Notes under the pieces: generated by a model
Told to the model about the DNA's origin: nothing
The model's database searches: none
Seen by the model: the letters and a program-made list of their open reading frames with translations, nothing else
DNA from: JBGQOJ01 sp052119585
Lineage (GTDB): Bacteria; Pseudomonadota; Alphaproteobacteria; Rhodobacterales; Rhodobacteraceae
Length of the DNA: 64,000 nt
Reading direction: 5' to 3'
Assembly (NCBI RefSeq): GCF_052119585.1
Contig: NZ_JBGQOJ010000001.1
Coordinates: forward strand, 1 to 64,000
Program-made: the position numbers and the translations under genes
Shown: positions 27,249-38,249 of the stretch, piece by piece
Layout: the number at the start of each line of letters is the position of its first letter
How positions within the stretch are numbered: position 1 is the stretch's first letter

Positions 27249-27641
27249 TCAGCTCCGGTCCATATGCGCCTGAGTGAACACGCCCGGCAACAGTTCTGCC
27301 AGCGTCAGGGTCTGCGCATTTCCGTCCAGCGTCGTCATGGTGACCTTGACGCCGCCCTCGCCGAATTCAGACAGTTTTTGCCTGCATCCGCCGCACGGGC
27401 TGACTGGCAAGGGGCTATCGGCAATCACCAGCACTTCCGCGATCTGCGTTTCGCCTGCCGCGATCATCGCCGCAATCGCGCCTGCCTCTGCGCAGGTGCC
27501 TTCGGGATAGGCCACGTTCTCGACGTTGCAACCGCTATAGATGGCGCCAGATGCCGCCCTGATCGCCGCACCGACCTTGAAGTTGGAATAGGGCGCATAG
27601 GCCCGCAGGCGCACCTCTGTTGCGGCTTTCAGCAGGGACAT
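27249..27641 (-). CDS. cdd: Cytidine deaminase
   Basis: A 130-residue homotetramer-type enzyme converting (deoxy)cytidine to (deoxy)uridine. The zinc site is CAE near residue 51-53 and PCGGC near 84-88. The usual CAERxA reads CAEAGA here, a change at the arginine that normally tunes the zinc site. ATG 27641 follows AAGGAG. It is the first gene of the cdd-deoA-deoB-add-upp operon, so its promoter lies in the gap shared with maeB. Confidence 0.95.
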   Translation of the reverse strand: MSLLKAATEVRLRAYAPYSNFKVGAAIRAASGAIYSGCNVENVAYPEGTCAEAGAIAAMIAAGETQIAEVLVIADSPLPVSPCGGCRQKLSEFGEGGVKVTMTTLDGNAQTLTLAELLPGVFTQAHMDRS

Positions 27642-27887
27642 CGCGGCACTCCTTTTACTAGTCGGTCAAACTTTGCGCTGTCCCCCGCAAGGATGCAAGC
27701 GCGTCAGACAGGCGTTGCCGACAAAACGCGGGTAAAGTCACGTGGGCCGCCAAAGATCGCCCGAAACACCGCCAAATGCAGGGCATCGGCAGGCGCAATC
27801 CGGCACAGTCTTGGGGCACGCCCCGTGATTTGCACGATCAGCCCGATGGACCTTACGAAAACTAGCGGATATAAGCGCAGAAAGATT

Positions 27888-27905
27888 TAGTTTAAGGCTA
27901 AACTA
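27888..27905. promoter_or_regulatory. Inverted repeat upstream of maeB
   Basis: TAGTTTA at 27888-27894 and TAAACTA at 27899-27905 form a 7-bp palindrome with a 4-base spacer, 21 bases before the maeB start. The position suits an operator overlapping the promoter or start of transcription. The rest of the 284-base gap between cdd and maeB shows no gene. Confidence 0.5.
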
Positions 27906-27925
27906 GTTAAGTCGGGGAGAACACA

Positions 27926-30208
<2,283 letters not shown>

Positions 30209-30274
30209 TCCAGCGGACGCGCCCTGCGGGCGCGACGCCTTTTGTCTCGTGCGCTGACGCGCCCTCGGGTTTTC

Positions 30275-30350
30275 GCGCTTTGCGCTTGGATATTTGAACC
30301 AAGAAGAATCTGATCTTTCTTTGTTCTCAAAATATCCTCGCGCGTAGCGC
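30275..30350. repeat. Inverted pair of the GGATATTT/CCAAGAAGA intergenic repeat
   Basis: GCGCTTTGCGCTTGGATATTT and the following GAACCAAGAAGAA (30275-30308) are mirrored by TCTTTCTTTGTTCTC and AAAATATCCTCGCGC (30314-30343). The pair folds into a long imperfect hairpin after maeB. The outer arms contain a GCGC-rich palindrome. It lies in the 271-base gap before prpE, where I see no gene. Confidence 0.75.
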
Positions 30351-30479
30351 AAACGGGCCAAAGGCACGTTGTTTAGCGCTATCGGTGACATCATGGCGCA
30401 GGTTACCATCTTGCTCGAAGGCCGCCCACCGCGTACCGAAGTTGTGCGGGATACCGCGGCATACCGGAGGAGGACCACC

Positions 30480-32369
30480 ATGCGTTACGTTGATGTCTAC
30501 AAATCCTGGCAGGATGATCCTGAAAGTTTCTGGATGAAGGCGGCAGACCAGATTGACTGGCACCGCGCCCCAAGCAAAGCCCTGTTCGACGACAACGCCC
30601 CCTTGTACGAGTGGTTCTCGGACGGTTTGGTCAACGCGTGCTACAATGCCGTTGACCGCCATGTCGAAGCCGGTCGCGCAGAGCAAACCGCGATCATCTA
30701 CGACAGCCCCGCCACCCATACCAAACGCCACATCACGTTCGGCGAGTTGCAGGCCCGCGTGGCCTCGCTTGCCGGTGCGTTGCGCGCCAAGGGTGTTGAA
30801 AAGGGTGACCGCGTGATCATCTACATGCCGATGGTTCCAGAGGCGCTTGAGGCGATGCTGGCCTGCGCCCGTCTGGGGGCCGTGCATTCGGTTGTGTTCG
30901 GTGGGTTTGCCGCGAACGAGCTGGCCGTTCGGATCGACGATTGCACGCCGAAGGCGATCATCGCGGGGTCTTGCGGCATCGAGCCGGGCCGCGTGGTGCA
31001 TTACAAGCCACTGCTGGACGGCGCGATAGATCTCGCGACCCACAAGCCCGATTTTTGCGTGATTTTCCAGCGCGAGCAGGAAGTGGCAAGCCTGATCGAG
31101 GGCCGCGATTTTGACTGGCACGGGTTCCAGCACGGGGTCGCACCTGCGGACTGTGTTCCCGTCGAAGGCAACCATCCTGCCTATATCCTTTACACATCGG
31201 GCACCACGGGCGCGCCCAAAGGCGTTGTACGACATACAGGCGGGCATCTGGTTGCGCTGAACTGGACGATGAAGAACATCTATGGCGTCGACCCCGGAGA
31301 AGTCTTCTGGGCGGCCTCCGATGTGGGTTGGGTCGTTGGACACAGCTATATTTGCTATGGCCCGCTTGTGCACGGCAACACGACCGTTGTGTTCGAGGGC
31401 AAGCCCGTGGGCACGCCGGATGCCGGCACATTCTGGCGGGTGATCGAGGAGCACAAGGTCGCGTCGTTCTTTACCGCACCGACGGCATTCCGCGCGATCA
31501 AGCGCGAGGATCCGACCGGATCACTGGTCGGCGACTATGATCTGTCGTCGCTTCGCACGCTGTATCTGGCCGGAGAGCGGGCCGACCCCGCGACCATCGA
31601 ATGGGCGCAGGCGCAGCTTGGCATTCCCGTGATCGACCACTGGTGGCAGACCGAAAGCGGCTATCCGATGGTCGCCAACCCGATGGGGATCGAGGCGCTT
31701 CCGGTCAAGATCGGGTCGCCTTCGGTCGCGATGCCCGGCTATGACGTGCAGATCGTCGACGAGGCTGGCCACCCGATGCCCGCCGGAGAGTTGGGCGCGG
31801 TGGTGATCAAGCTGCCATTGCCGCCCGGAACGCTTCCGACGCTTTGGAACGCCGAGGCGCGGTTTAAGAAAGCCTATCTCGAGCATTTTCCCGGCTTCTA
31901 CGAGACGGGCGATGCAGGCTATATCGACAAGGACGGCTATCTTTACATCATGGCGCGCACCGATGACGTGATCAACGTGGCCGGGCACCGCCTGTCTACG
32001 GGCGCGATGGAAGAGGTACTGGCGGGACACCCCGATGTTGCCGAATGCGCCGTGATCGGCGTGGCGGACGACCTGAAGGGGCAATTGCCGCTTGGGTTTG
32101 TCTGCTTGAACAAAGGGGCTGGCAGGGATTCGGCCGAAGTGGCGAAAGAGTTGGCAAAGCTGGTGCGCGACAAGATCGGGCCAGTTGCCGCGTTCAAACT
32201 GGCGCTTGTCGTGGAGCGTTTGCCAAAAACAAGGTCGGGCAAGATCTTGCGGGCGACAATGGTGAAAATCGCCAATAGCGAGCCGTTCAAAATGCCCGCG
32301 ACGATCGACGATCCGACGATACTGGACGAGATCAAGGGCGCGCTGCAAACGCTGGGCTACGCCAGGTAA
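30480..32369 (+). CDS. prpE: Propionyl-CoA synthetase
   Basis: A 629-residue AMP-forming ligase of the acetyl/propionyl-CoA synthetase type. The opening with DPESFWMKAADQIDWHRAP and WFSDGLVNACYNAVDRH near 50 follows PrpE more closely than Acs. The P-loop YTSGTTGAPKG lies near 237, WWQTESGYPM near 390, and the acetylatable catalytic lysine in KTRSGKILRATM near 590. GGAGGAGG precedes ATG 30480; a longer frame to 30369 is rejected. It activates propionate for methylmalonyl or methylcitrate routes, and meaB in the window fits the former. Confidence 0.93.
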   Translation: MRYVDVYKSWQDDPESFWMKAADQIDWHRAPSKALFDDNAPLYEWFSDGLVNACYNAVDRHVEAGRAEQTAIIYDSPATHTKRHITFGELQARVASLAGALRAKGVEKGDRVIIYMPMVPEALEAMLACARLGAVHSVVFGGFAANELAVRIDDCTPKAIIAGSCGIEPGRVVHYKPLLDGAIDLATHKPDFCVIFQREQEVASLIEGRDFDWHGFQHGVAPADCVPVEGNHPAYILYTSGTTGAPKGVVRHTGGHLVALNWTMKNIYGVDPGEVFWAASDVGWVVGHSYICYGPLVHGNTTVVFEGKPVGTPDAGTFWRVIEEHKVASFFTAPTAFRAIKREDPTGSLVGDYDLSSLRTLYLAGERADPATIEWAQAQLGIPVIDHWWQTESGYPMVANPMGIEALPVKIGSPSVAMPGYDVQIVDEAGHPMPAGELGAVVIKLPLPPGTLPTLWNAEARFKKAYLEHFPGFYETGDAGYIDKDGYLYIMARTDDVINVAGHRLSTGAMEEVLAGHPDVAECAVIGVADDLKGQLPLGFVCLNKGAGRDSAEVAKELAKLVRDKIGPVAAFKLALVVERLPKTRSGKILRATMVKIANSEPFKMPATIDDPTILDEIKGALQTLGYAR

Positions 32370-32383
32370 TCGCCTGTCGATAG

Positions 32384-32414
32384 GGCGGTGCCGGGCCCTG
32401 ATCCCGGCGCCGCC
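32384..32414. terminator. GC-rich hairpin between convergent prpE and nadK
   Basis: GGCGGTGCCGGG (32384-32395) pairs over 12 bases, with one G-U, with CCCGGCGCCGCC (32403-32414) around a 7-base loop. It fills the 44-base gap and probably ends transcription from both sides, though no U-tract follows. Confidence 0.6.
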
Positions 32415-33181
32415 TATTCGAACTGTTCGCGGGTCAATCGCTCCTCTAGCCCGTGACCGGGGTCGAACAGTATCCGGTGCCGGATTGACGGTTCGCTGCG
32501 GATCTCCACCCATAGAACATCGCGGACGGATTTTCCGTCTGAATCGGCCATCACAGGCCGTTTTTCAGGCTCTTGCACATCGAACCGGACAACAGCCGTC
32601 TTTGGCAAAAGCGCACCGCGCCAGCGGCGCGGGCGAAAGGCCGCCATTGCCGTCAGGGCCAGCACATCGGCACCGATCGGCAGGATCGGACCATGGGCCG
32701 AGTAGTTGTAAGCGGTCGATCCGGCAGGAGTACTGACCAAAGCACCGTCGCAGACCAGTTCCTCCATCCGCAGTTTGCCATTGACCGTGATCCGCAGTTT
32801 TGCGGCTTGTGGTCCCGCCCGTAGCAAAGACACCTCGTTGATCGCAAGCGCATGGTGTATCTTGCCGTCGGATGTTTCGGCCATCATCGCCAACGGGTTG
32901 ATCACCTCTTCTTCGGCCTCGGCCAGACGTTCCAGCAGGTTATCTTCGGCGAATTCGTTCATCAGAAATCCGATGGTGCCGCAGTTCATCCCGTACACCG
33001 GCGCGGCCAGATCCTGTGTGCTGTGCAACGTTTCTAGCATGAAACCATCGCCGCCAAGCGCCACAATCGCATCCGCTTCGGGGGCGGGCACGTTGCCGTA
33101 TTTTTCCGACAGACTCGCAAGCGCCTTTTGCGCGGCCTCGGCCCTGCTGGCCGCGAAGGCGATCTTATTGGGGTGGCTCAT
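32414..33181 (-). CDS. nadK: NAD kinase
   Basis: A 255-residue enzyme making NADP from NAD and ATP. The diagnostic GGDGFML (VALGGDGFMLETLH near 42-55) and NCGTIGFLMN near 70 are present, as is DGALVSTPAGSTAYNYSA near 144-161. ATG 33181 follows AAGGAAGG; a longer frame up to 33589 crosses non-coding sequence and is rejected. Single gene, convergent with prpE. Confidence 0.95.
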   Translation of the reverse strand: MSHPNKIAFAASRAEAAQKALASLSEKYGNVPAPEADAIVALGGDGFMLETLHSTQDLAAPVYGMNCGTIGFLMNEFAEDNLLERLAEAEEEVINPLAMMAETSDGKIHHALAINEVSLLRAGPQAAKLRITVNGKLRMEELVCDGALVSTPAGSTAYNYSAHGPILPIGADVLALTAMAAFRPRRWRGALLPKTAVVRFDVQEPEKRPVMADSDGKSVRDVLWVEIRSEPSIRHRILFDPGHGLEERLTREQFE

Positions 33182-33371
33182 GCCCTTCCTTTCGGTCGTT
33201 GTGAAAGTCTTTGCGCGTGCCGAAAGGAAACACAAGCCTTGTAACCGCAACACCAATGTCCGCCGTTGCATCAGTTTGGTCGCTTTGAGGGCTTTCGATG
33301 CGAAATGACATGGGGTAAACACGCCCAATCTGCCACTACGGCCATTGCTGCCCGTCTCAAGGAGATGCCCC

Positions 33372-34679
33372 ATGAACGCACCCCACCGCGACACATCGAA
33401 AGACGCAGGTTTCTTTACCGAAAGCCTTGCCTCGCGCGATCCAGAGCTTTTCGCCTCGATCACCCAGGAGCTTGGTCGCCAGCGCGACGAGATCGAGCTG
33501 ATCGCCTCCGAGAACATCGTCTCCAAGGCGGTGATGGAGGCGCAAGGCTCTGTCATGACCAACAAATACGCCGAAGGGTATCCCGGCAAGCGTTACTATG
33601 GCGGCTGCCAGTATGTTGACATCGCAGAGCAGTTGGCGATTGACCGCGCCTGCGCGTTGTTCGGATGTTCGTTTGCCAATGTGCAGCCCAACTCCGGCTC
33701 GCAGGCGAACCAGGGCGTATTCACGGCGCTGTTGCAGCCCGGCGATACGATCCTTGGCATGAATCTGGCCTCGGGCGGTCACCTGACCCACGGCGCCGCC
33801 CCGAACCAGTCGGGCAAGTGGTTCAACGCGGTCCAGTATGGCGTGCGCGAAGACGACAACCGGATCGACTATGATCAGGTCGAGGCGCTGGCAAAAGAGC
33901 ACCAGCCAAAGCTGATCATCGCCGGCGGGTCCGCCATTCCTCGCCAGATCGACTTTGCCCGTTTCCGCGCGATTGCCGATATGGTCGGTGCGATCCTGCT
34001 GGTCGATATGGCGCATTTTGCGGGTCTGGTGGCCGGGGGCAATCACCCCTCGCCGTTCCCCCACGCCCATGTTGCCACCACGACCACGCATAAAACCCTG
34101 CGCGGCCCGCGCGGCGGCATGATCCTGACCAACGACGAGGCGCTGGCGAAGAAATTCAACTCTGCCATTTTCCCCGGCATTCAGGGCGGCCCCTTGATGC
34201 ATGTGATCGCCGCCAAGGCCGTCGCATTCGGCGAGGCGCTGCGCCCCGAGTTCAAGACCTACACCGCACAGGTCATCAAGAACGCGCAGGCAATGGCGGA
34301 CCAGTTGCACAAAGGCGGGCTGGAAACGGTCACCCACGGCACCGACACCCATGTTCTGCTGGTCGACCTGCGGCCCAAGGGCGTCAAGGGCAATGCCACC
34401 GAAAAGGCATTGGGCCGTGCGCATATCACCTGCAACAAGAACGGCATCCCGTTTGACCCCGAAAAGCCGATGGTCACCTCTGGCATCCGTCTCGGCTCTC
34501 CGGCTGGCACCACACGCGGTTTCTGCGAAGCCGAGTTCCGCCAGATCGCCGATTGGATCATCGAAGTGGTCGACGGCCTTGCCGCCAATGGCGAAGAGGG
34601 CAACGCAGAGGTCGAGAACCGCGTAAAAGCGCAGGTCGAGGCACTGTGCAAGCAATTCCCGATCTACCCGGAATTGTAA
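33372..34679 (+). CDS. glyA: Serine hydroxymethyltransferase
   Basis: A 435-residue PLP enzyme interconverting serine and glycine with tetrahydrofolate. The N-terminal ELIASENIVSKAV and YAEGYPGKRYYGGC are present, and the PLP lysine lies in TTTTHKTLRGPRGG near residue 240. AAGGAG precedes ATG 33372 by the usual distance. A strong terminator follows. The 190-base gap upstream shared with nadK shows no riboswitch I can name. Confidence 0.97.
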   Translation: MNAPHRDTSKDAGFFTESLASRDPELFASITQELGRQRDEIELIASENIVSKAVMEAQGSVMTNKYAEGYPGKRYYGGCQYVDIAEQLAIDRACALFGCSFANVQPNSGSQANQGVFTALLQPGDTILGMNLASGGHLTHGAAPNQSGKWFNAVQYGVREDDNRIDYDQVEALAKEHQPKLIIAGGSAIPRQIDFARFRAIADMVGAILLVDMAHFAGLVAGGNHPSPFPHAHVATTTTHKTLRGPRGGMILTNDEALAKKFNSAIFPGIQGGPLMHVIAAKAVAFGEALRPEFKTYTAQVIKNAQAMADQLHKGGLETVTHGTDTHVLLVDLRPKGVKGNATEKALGRAHITCNKNGIPFDPEKPMVTSGIRLGSPAGTTRGFCEAEFRQIADWIIEVVDGLAANGEEGNAEVENRVKAQVEALCKQFPIYPEL

Positions 34680-34704
34680 TTTCGCATCAGGGTGACACGA
34701 CCGG

Positions 34705-34730
34705 AAGGGGGCCGCGCGGCCCCCTTTTTA
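34705..34730 (+). terminator. Intrinsic terminator of glyA
   Basis: GGGGGCC (34707-34713), loop GCGC, GGCCCCC (34718-34724) and then TTTTTA form a classic rho-independent terminator 25 bases after the glyA stop. Confidence 0.92.
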
Positions 34731-34752
34731 TTACCCAAAGGACCAATGCGAC

Positions 34753-35622
34753 GTGACACAGCATTCTACCCGCCAGATCGAGCGTATTCTGGGCGACCGC
34801 GTTCGGGCGCATCTGCCCCCTGCGCTGGCCGAATTTGTCATGTTCGGACTGAAACAGGGCTGGGCCTGCCTGTTTGGCGGTCTGATTTTGGCAGCGATCC
34901 TGCTGACCCGCGCGGTCTGGCAAGATGACTGGCCCATATACCGGTACGACGCGCTGGTGATTTTTGCACTGGCCACGCAAGCCCTGTTTTTATGGGCGCG
35001 TCTGGAAAGCATGGACGAGGCGAAGGTCATCTTGCTGTTTCACCTGACCGGCACCGCGATGGAGATTTTCAAGGTGCAGGCAGGATCATGGACCTATCCA
35101 GAACCCGGCCTGCTGAAACTAATGGGCGTGCCATTGTTTTCGGGCTTCATGTACGCCTCTATCGGGTCCTATATGGCGCGGGTGATCCGTATTTTTGATA
35201 TGAGTTTCACCCCCTACCCGCCATTCTGGCTCACGCTGGTTCTGGCCACAGCGATCTACGTCAATTTCTTCGCGCATCACTTTGTGCCGGACATACGGAT
35301 CGGGTTGTTTGCCGCCACAGTGCTTGTCTTTGGCCGCACGCGCATCTGGTTCACCATCGGCAATGCGCGGTTCTGGATGCCGCTGCCGCTGGCGGCGTTT
35401 TTATCCAGCATCTTTGTCTGGCTGGCAGAGAACATCGGCACGGTGACCGGAACATGGGCCTATGCCGGTCAGCACAGCCTGCAAATGGTCAGCTTTGACA
35501 AAATGGGCTCCTGGTATCTGCTGTTGTACGTCAGCTTTGTCACTGTCTCTCTGGTGTTCCGCGACGCGATGGGCGCACCGTTGGAGCAGGCTAAAGAAAG
35601 CCGCGCCAAACCAGCACGGTGA
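34753..35622 (+). CDS. DUF817 integral membrane protein
   Basis: A 289-residue protein with about seven or eight membrane helices, recognised as DUF817 from motifs such as MEIFKVQAGSWTYPEP near 97-112 and HHFVPDIRIG near 177. The function is unknown. The start is GTG 34753 with AAAGGA about ten bases upstream; the next in-frame ATG is at residue 30, inside the conserved region. Its 3' end overlaps the convergent gene at 35591 by 32 bases. Confidence 0.88.
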   Translation: MTQHSTRQIERILGDRVRAHLPPALAEFVMFGLKQGWACLFGGLILAAILLTRAVWQDDWPIYRYDALVIFALATQALFLWARLESMDEAKVILLFHLTGTAMEIFKVQAGSWTYPEPGLLKLMGVPLFSGFMYASIGSYMARVIRIFDMSFTPYPPFWLTLVLATAIYVNFFAHHFVPDIRIGLFAATVLVFGRTRIWFTIGNARFWMPLPLAAFLSSIFVWLAENIGTVTGTWAYAGQHSLQMVSFDKMGSWYLLLYVSFVTVSLVFRDAMGAPLEQAKESRAKPAR

Positions 35623-35962
35623 TGATCGCGGCGAACAGCACCAGGACCATGAACGCGATCCCGCCCAGCCAGTTCAGGAACTGGTTGCGACGGCGGGCCG
35701 CCACATCTATCGCTTCGAAATGCCGGACACAGGCGTCATAGGCCGCATTTGCCCTTGCGGGGTCGATCATCTTGACCAGCTTCGGGTTCGCGGCCAACTT
35801 TGACGCTTGCGCCAGAAACAGCGCGTCAGACCGCACACGGCGCGGCACAAGGCGTCCGGCCTTGCGTAACCGCGCCTCTAGATCCTTGCCACGCATCCCA
35901 AGCTTGTCCCGCAAAAGCGCAGAGATATGCTCTGCCTGCTCTTGCACCATCTGTGTTGCCAT
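35591..35962 (-). CDS. Hypothetical protein with C-terminal membrane anchor
   Basis: A 123-residue protein that I do not recognise. The first 95 residues are soluble, basic and helical, with many Arg and Lys (RGKDLEARLRKAGRLVPRR near 24-42). The last 28 form one hydrophobic segment (GGIAFMVLVLFAAIITVLVW), giving a tail-anchored layout with the bulk in the cytoplasm. The ATG at 35962 has weak GGGGGAC upstream. It overlaps the DUF817 gene tail. Confidence 0.72.
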   Translation of the reverse strand: MATQMVQEQAEHISALLRDKLGMRGKDLEARLRKAGRLVPRRVRSDALFLAQASKLAANPKLVKMIDPARANAAYDACVRHFEAIDVAARRRNQFLNWLGGIAFMVLVLFAAIITVLVWRGFL

Positions 35963-36055
35963 ATTGTCCCCCGGTCGGGAGTCAACTTACCCCCGGTGCA
36001 GGCGACCCTCAACAGCCACTGGATGCGGCGGGTGAAAGGCGTTAAACTCCGATGC

Positions 36056-36817
36056 ATGCTGAACACACTTGTCACAGGCCCCGCCACGTCCCGCCCCCCC
36101 CTTTTGATCGTGCACGGCCTGTTCGGGTCGGCGCGGAACTGGGGCGTTATTGCCAAACGGCTGTCGGATGTGCGGCAGGTTCTGACCGTCGACATGCGCA
36201 ATCATGGCGAAAGCAAATGGACCGCGACCCACAGCTATGCGGACCTTGCCGAAGATCTGGCCAAGGTGATCGCGGCCCATGGCGGCAAGGCCGATGTCCT
36301 TGGGCATTCGATGGGTGGCAAGGCGGCGATGACGCTTGCCTTGACCCACCCCGAGGTCGTCAACACGCTGATCGTGGCCGATATTGCCCCCGTGGCCTAC
36401 AGCCACAGTCAGGTGCAATTCATCGACGCCATGCGCGGGCTTGACCTGAATGGCCTTACCGCGCGGTCACAGGCAGACGCACGCCTTGCGCAGGTGGTTG
36501 ACGACGCCGGCATCCGCGCTTTTCTTCTGCAATCGCTTGATCTGAAGCCGGATCCGGCCCGCTGGCGCCTGAACCTTGATACGCTCGAGGCCGAGATGGG
36601 CAAGATCGTCGGCTGGGAACCGGTCGGGGGTCAATTCACCGGCCCCGCCCTTTTCCTGTCGGGGGCGAATTCGGATTATGTGAAACCAGAATACCGTGCC
36701 GGGGTCAAATCCCTGTTTCCCGCCGCGCGTTTCGCGAAAATTCCCGGTGCGGGCCATTGGCTACACGCCGAAAAGCCCCGCGAATTCGAAGCCGCGATCG
36801 CGGCCTTTCTGGGGTAA
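36056..36817 (+). CDS. Alpha/beta-fold hydrolase (YbfF-like esterase)
   Basis: A 253-residue esterase-like hydrolase. The oxyanion motif LIVHGLFGSARNW lies near 17-29, the nucleophile elbow GHSMGGKAAM near 84-93, and the catalytic histidine in GAGHWLHAEKP near 233. Size and wording match the YbfF/PldB-like group acting on short acyl esters. ATG 36056 is chosen over upstream in-frame starts because family members begin MLNTxxxG. No strong Shine-Dalgarno sequence is visible. Confidence 0.88.
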   Translation: MLNTLVTGPATSRPPLLIVHGLFGSARNWGVIAKRLSDVRQVLTVDMRNHGESKWTATHSYADLAEDLAKVIAAHGGKADVLGHSMGGKAAMTLALTHPEVVNTLIVADIAPVAYSHSQVQFIDAMRGLDLNGLTARSQADARLAQVVDDAGIRAFLLQSLDLKPDPARWRLNLDTLEAEMGKIVGWEPVGGQFTGPALFLSGANSDYVKPEYRAGVKSLFPAARFAKIPGAGHWLHAEKPREFEAAIAAFLG

Positions 36818-36831
36818 CGCCGGGGCGCGGC

Positions 36832-37014
36832 TTATTCCTCGGTCAGGGTCCGCGCGACATACCAACTGACAGGGATCGCCAGAACGAACCCGATGCAGGC
36901 CGCAATCAGGATCGGGTTCAGGGTGTCAAATCCGGCGGTCAGCGCCGCGATCACCCCGATCCCCATTAACGTGGTCGAGATCATGGAAAACAGGATCAAC
37001 ATAAGACGGGTCAT
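36832..37014 (-). CDS. Small two-helix membrane protein
   Basis: A 60-residue hydrophobic protein with two membrane helices and a short charged tail (ARTLTEE). ATG 37014 is preferred because GGAGG lies just upstream on the minus strand; 37074 would add an unrelated 20-residue leader. Near-identical small proteins occur across Rhodobacteraceae and, as I recall, are often wrongly labelled CTP synthetase, a name the sequence does not support. Function unknown. Confidence 0.75.
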   Translation of the reverse strand: MTRLMLILFSMISTTLMGIGVIAALTAGFDTLNPILIAACIGFVLAIPVSWYVARTLTEE

Positions 37015-37090
37015 TTCGACCTCCATTTCAACAAGGGTGCGTTTCATGGGCAAATTGCCACAGGTGAACGACACCCGTCCTTGATCTGGA

Positions 37091-38032
37091 TCAGATCACA
37101 CGGCGCCGCGATATCGCCCATGCGGCGGCCACCGCAAGGATCGAGAAATAGCCGTCGATTGCATAGTGGTATCCGGTGAAAACCGACAGAAACAGGATAG
37201 AACACACAAAGCCTGCCCCCACAGGCGCCAGCCAGATCGACCGTTCGAACAGGTAGAGGCCCACCACCGTCGCCACCGCCAGATGCATGCTGGGAAACGC
37301 CGATATGCCCGAACCAAGCGCGAGGCCTCCGCTGGAATACCCCCCCCACAGATAGCTTTGCGTGCGCCCGATCACGCTGTCGGCCAGCCCTGACGACTGC
37401 AAGGCAACGGTCAGGCCCGCAAACCTGTCGCCGCCGAGCAGCGCATCGTAAAACACCGGCCCCGCCGACGAGACCGCGATCGCCAAAGCATTCCCGATAA
37501 CGATCCAGGCCCCCAGAAACAGCAGGGAAAACCGCCGCACCCGCTGCGGGTCGGGGTCGGTCAGGGCCAGAAAAATCGGAAATGTCAGCGCAGCCAGCGA
37601 CCAGGCAAACAGATAGACAATGCCGGACAGGTCGATCACCCCGACAGGTGCCACCGCATGCGCCCAGATCCATGGATCGGCCCCGCCGTGCAGCCAGTTG
37701 TCTGCCCAGGCCAGCGGCACGTCGGCGTAGAAAGGAACAATGTCGGGGATCAGGCTTTTGGTGAACGAGAACGCCGTTTGCAGCAGGACACAGCCCAGTG
37801 CGGCGTAACCGATCTCGGGCAACCTGTCGCGCAGGGCGCGCGGGCCAACGACGACGGCCACCAGCACCAGCGCACCCAACAGCCACAGCGAGAACCGCCA
37901 AAGCACCACCGCAAAGCCAAGCGACGAGACGACCGCGCGGTCCACAACCTCTGCGCTGGTGCCCTTGGTCAGCACCACAAGCGCAAGACTGAGACCAAAG
38001 TAGATCAGAACCAACCGGAAAAACAGCTTCAC
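37091..38032 (-). CDS. PAP2-family phosphatase
   Basis: A membrane phosphatase of the PAP2 superfamily with six or more helices. The conserved histidine motif FPSMHLAVA lies about 60 residues from the end, and GYHYAIDGY follows as the second catalytic motif. The first arginine/lysine motif is not obvious, as in inositol-phosphorylceramide synthase-like members. The start is uncertain: GTG 38032 has GAGG upstream, while GTG 38089 and a longer frame to 38209 would add only a very basic leader. Likely lipid phosphate head-group chemistry. Confidence 0.82.
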   Translation of the reverse strand: MKLFFRLVLIYFGLSLALVVLTKGTSAEVVDRAVVSSLGFAVVLWRFSLWLLGALVLVAVVVGPRALRDRLPEIGYAALGCVLLQTAFSFTKSLIPDIVPFYADVPLAWADNWLHGGADPWIWAHAVAPVGVIDLSGIVYLFAWSLAALTFPIFLALTDPDPQRVRRFSLLFLGAWIVIGNALAIAVSSAGPVFYDALLGGDRFAGLTVALQSSGLADSVIGRTQSYLWGGYSSGGLALGSGISAFPSMHLAVATVVGLYLFERSIWLAPVGAGFVCSILFLSVFTGYHYAIDGYFSILAVAAAWAISRRRVI

Positions 38033-38192
38033 GCTCTTGCCTCGGACCAATGACGCACGGGCGCGTGCGCGCGCCGCTATTCGCGCCACTTTAACCCGCC
38101 CGCCCCGCTTGTCTATCCACCGGAACACCGGATTGGTGGGGTGTGATACCAAGGGCACTGTGGGCGCCGCGCAATATAATTGGAACCGGGCC

Positions 38193-38217
38193 GGAACCAA
38201 TCCGGACATCCGGCGTT
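38193..38217 (+). promoter_or_regulatory. ECF-sigma-type promoter (GGAAC-N16-CGTT) before entericidin
   Basis: GGAAC at 38193-38197 is followed after 16 bases by CGTT at 38214-38217, 33 bases before the entericidin start. This matches the GGAAC-N16/17-CGTT pattern of alphaproteobacterial EcfG/stress-type promoters. A second GGAAC lies at 38182-38186. Confidence 0.5.
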
Positions 38218-38249
38218 ATCTTGTTGAATTCAACAACCGGAGAGCCCCG

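Noticed and set aside
25503..27890. Open frame of 795 codons on the plus strand over deoB, deoA and cdd
   Set aside because: It is antisense to three well-recognised genes, is Arg/His/Pro-rich with no domain, and reflects high-GC codon use on the other strand.
33182..33371. Riboswitch in the glyA leader
   Set aside because: I looked for SAM, THF and glycine-type patterns and could not match conserved cores; a covariance-model search would decide.
36832..37014. Labelling the 60-residue membrane protein as CTP synthetase
   Set aside because: It has none of the amidoligase or glutaminase motifs and is far too short.
38175..38180. TATAAT before the entericidin gene
   Set aside because: No TTGACA-like box lies 16-18 bases upstream, while a GGAAC-N16-CGTT pair is better placed.
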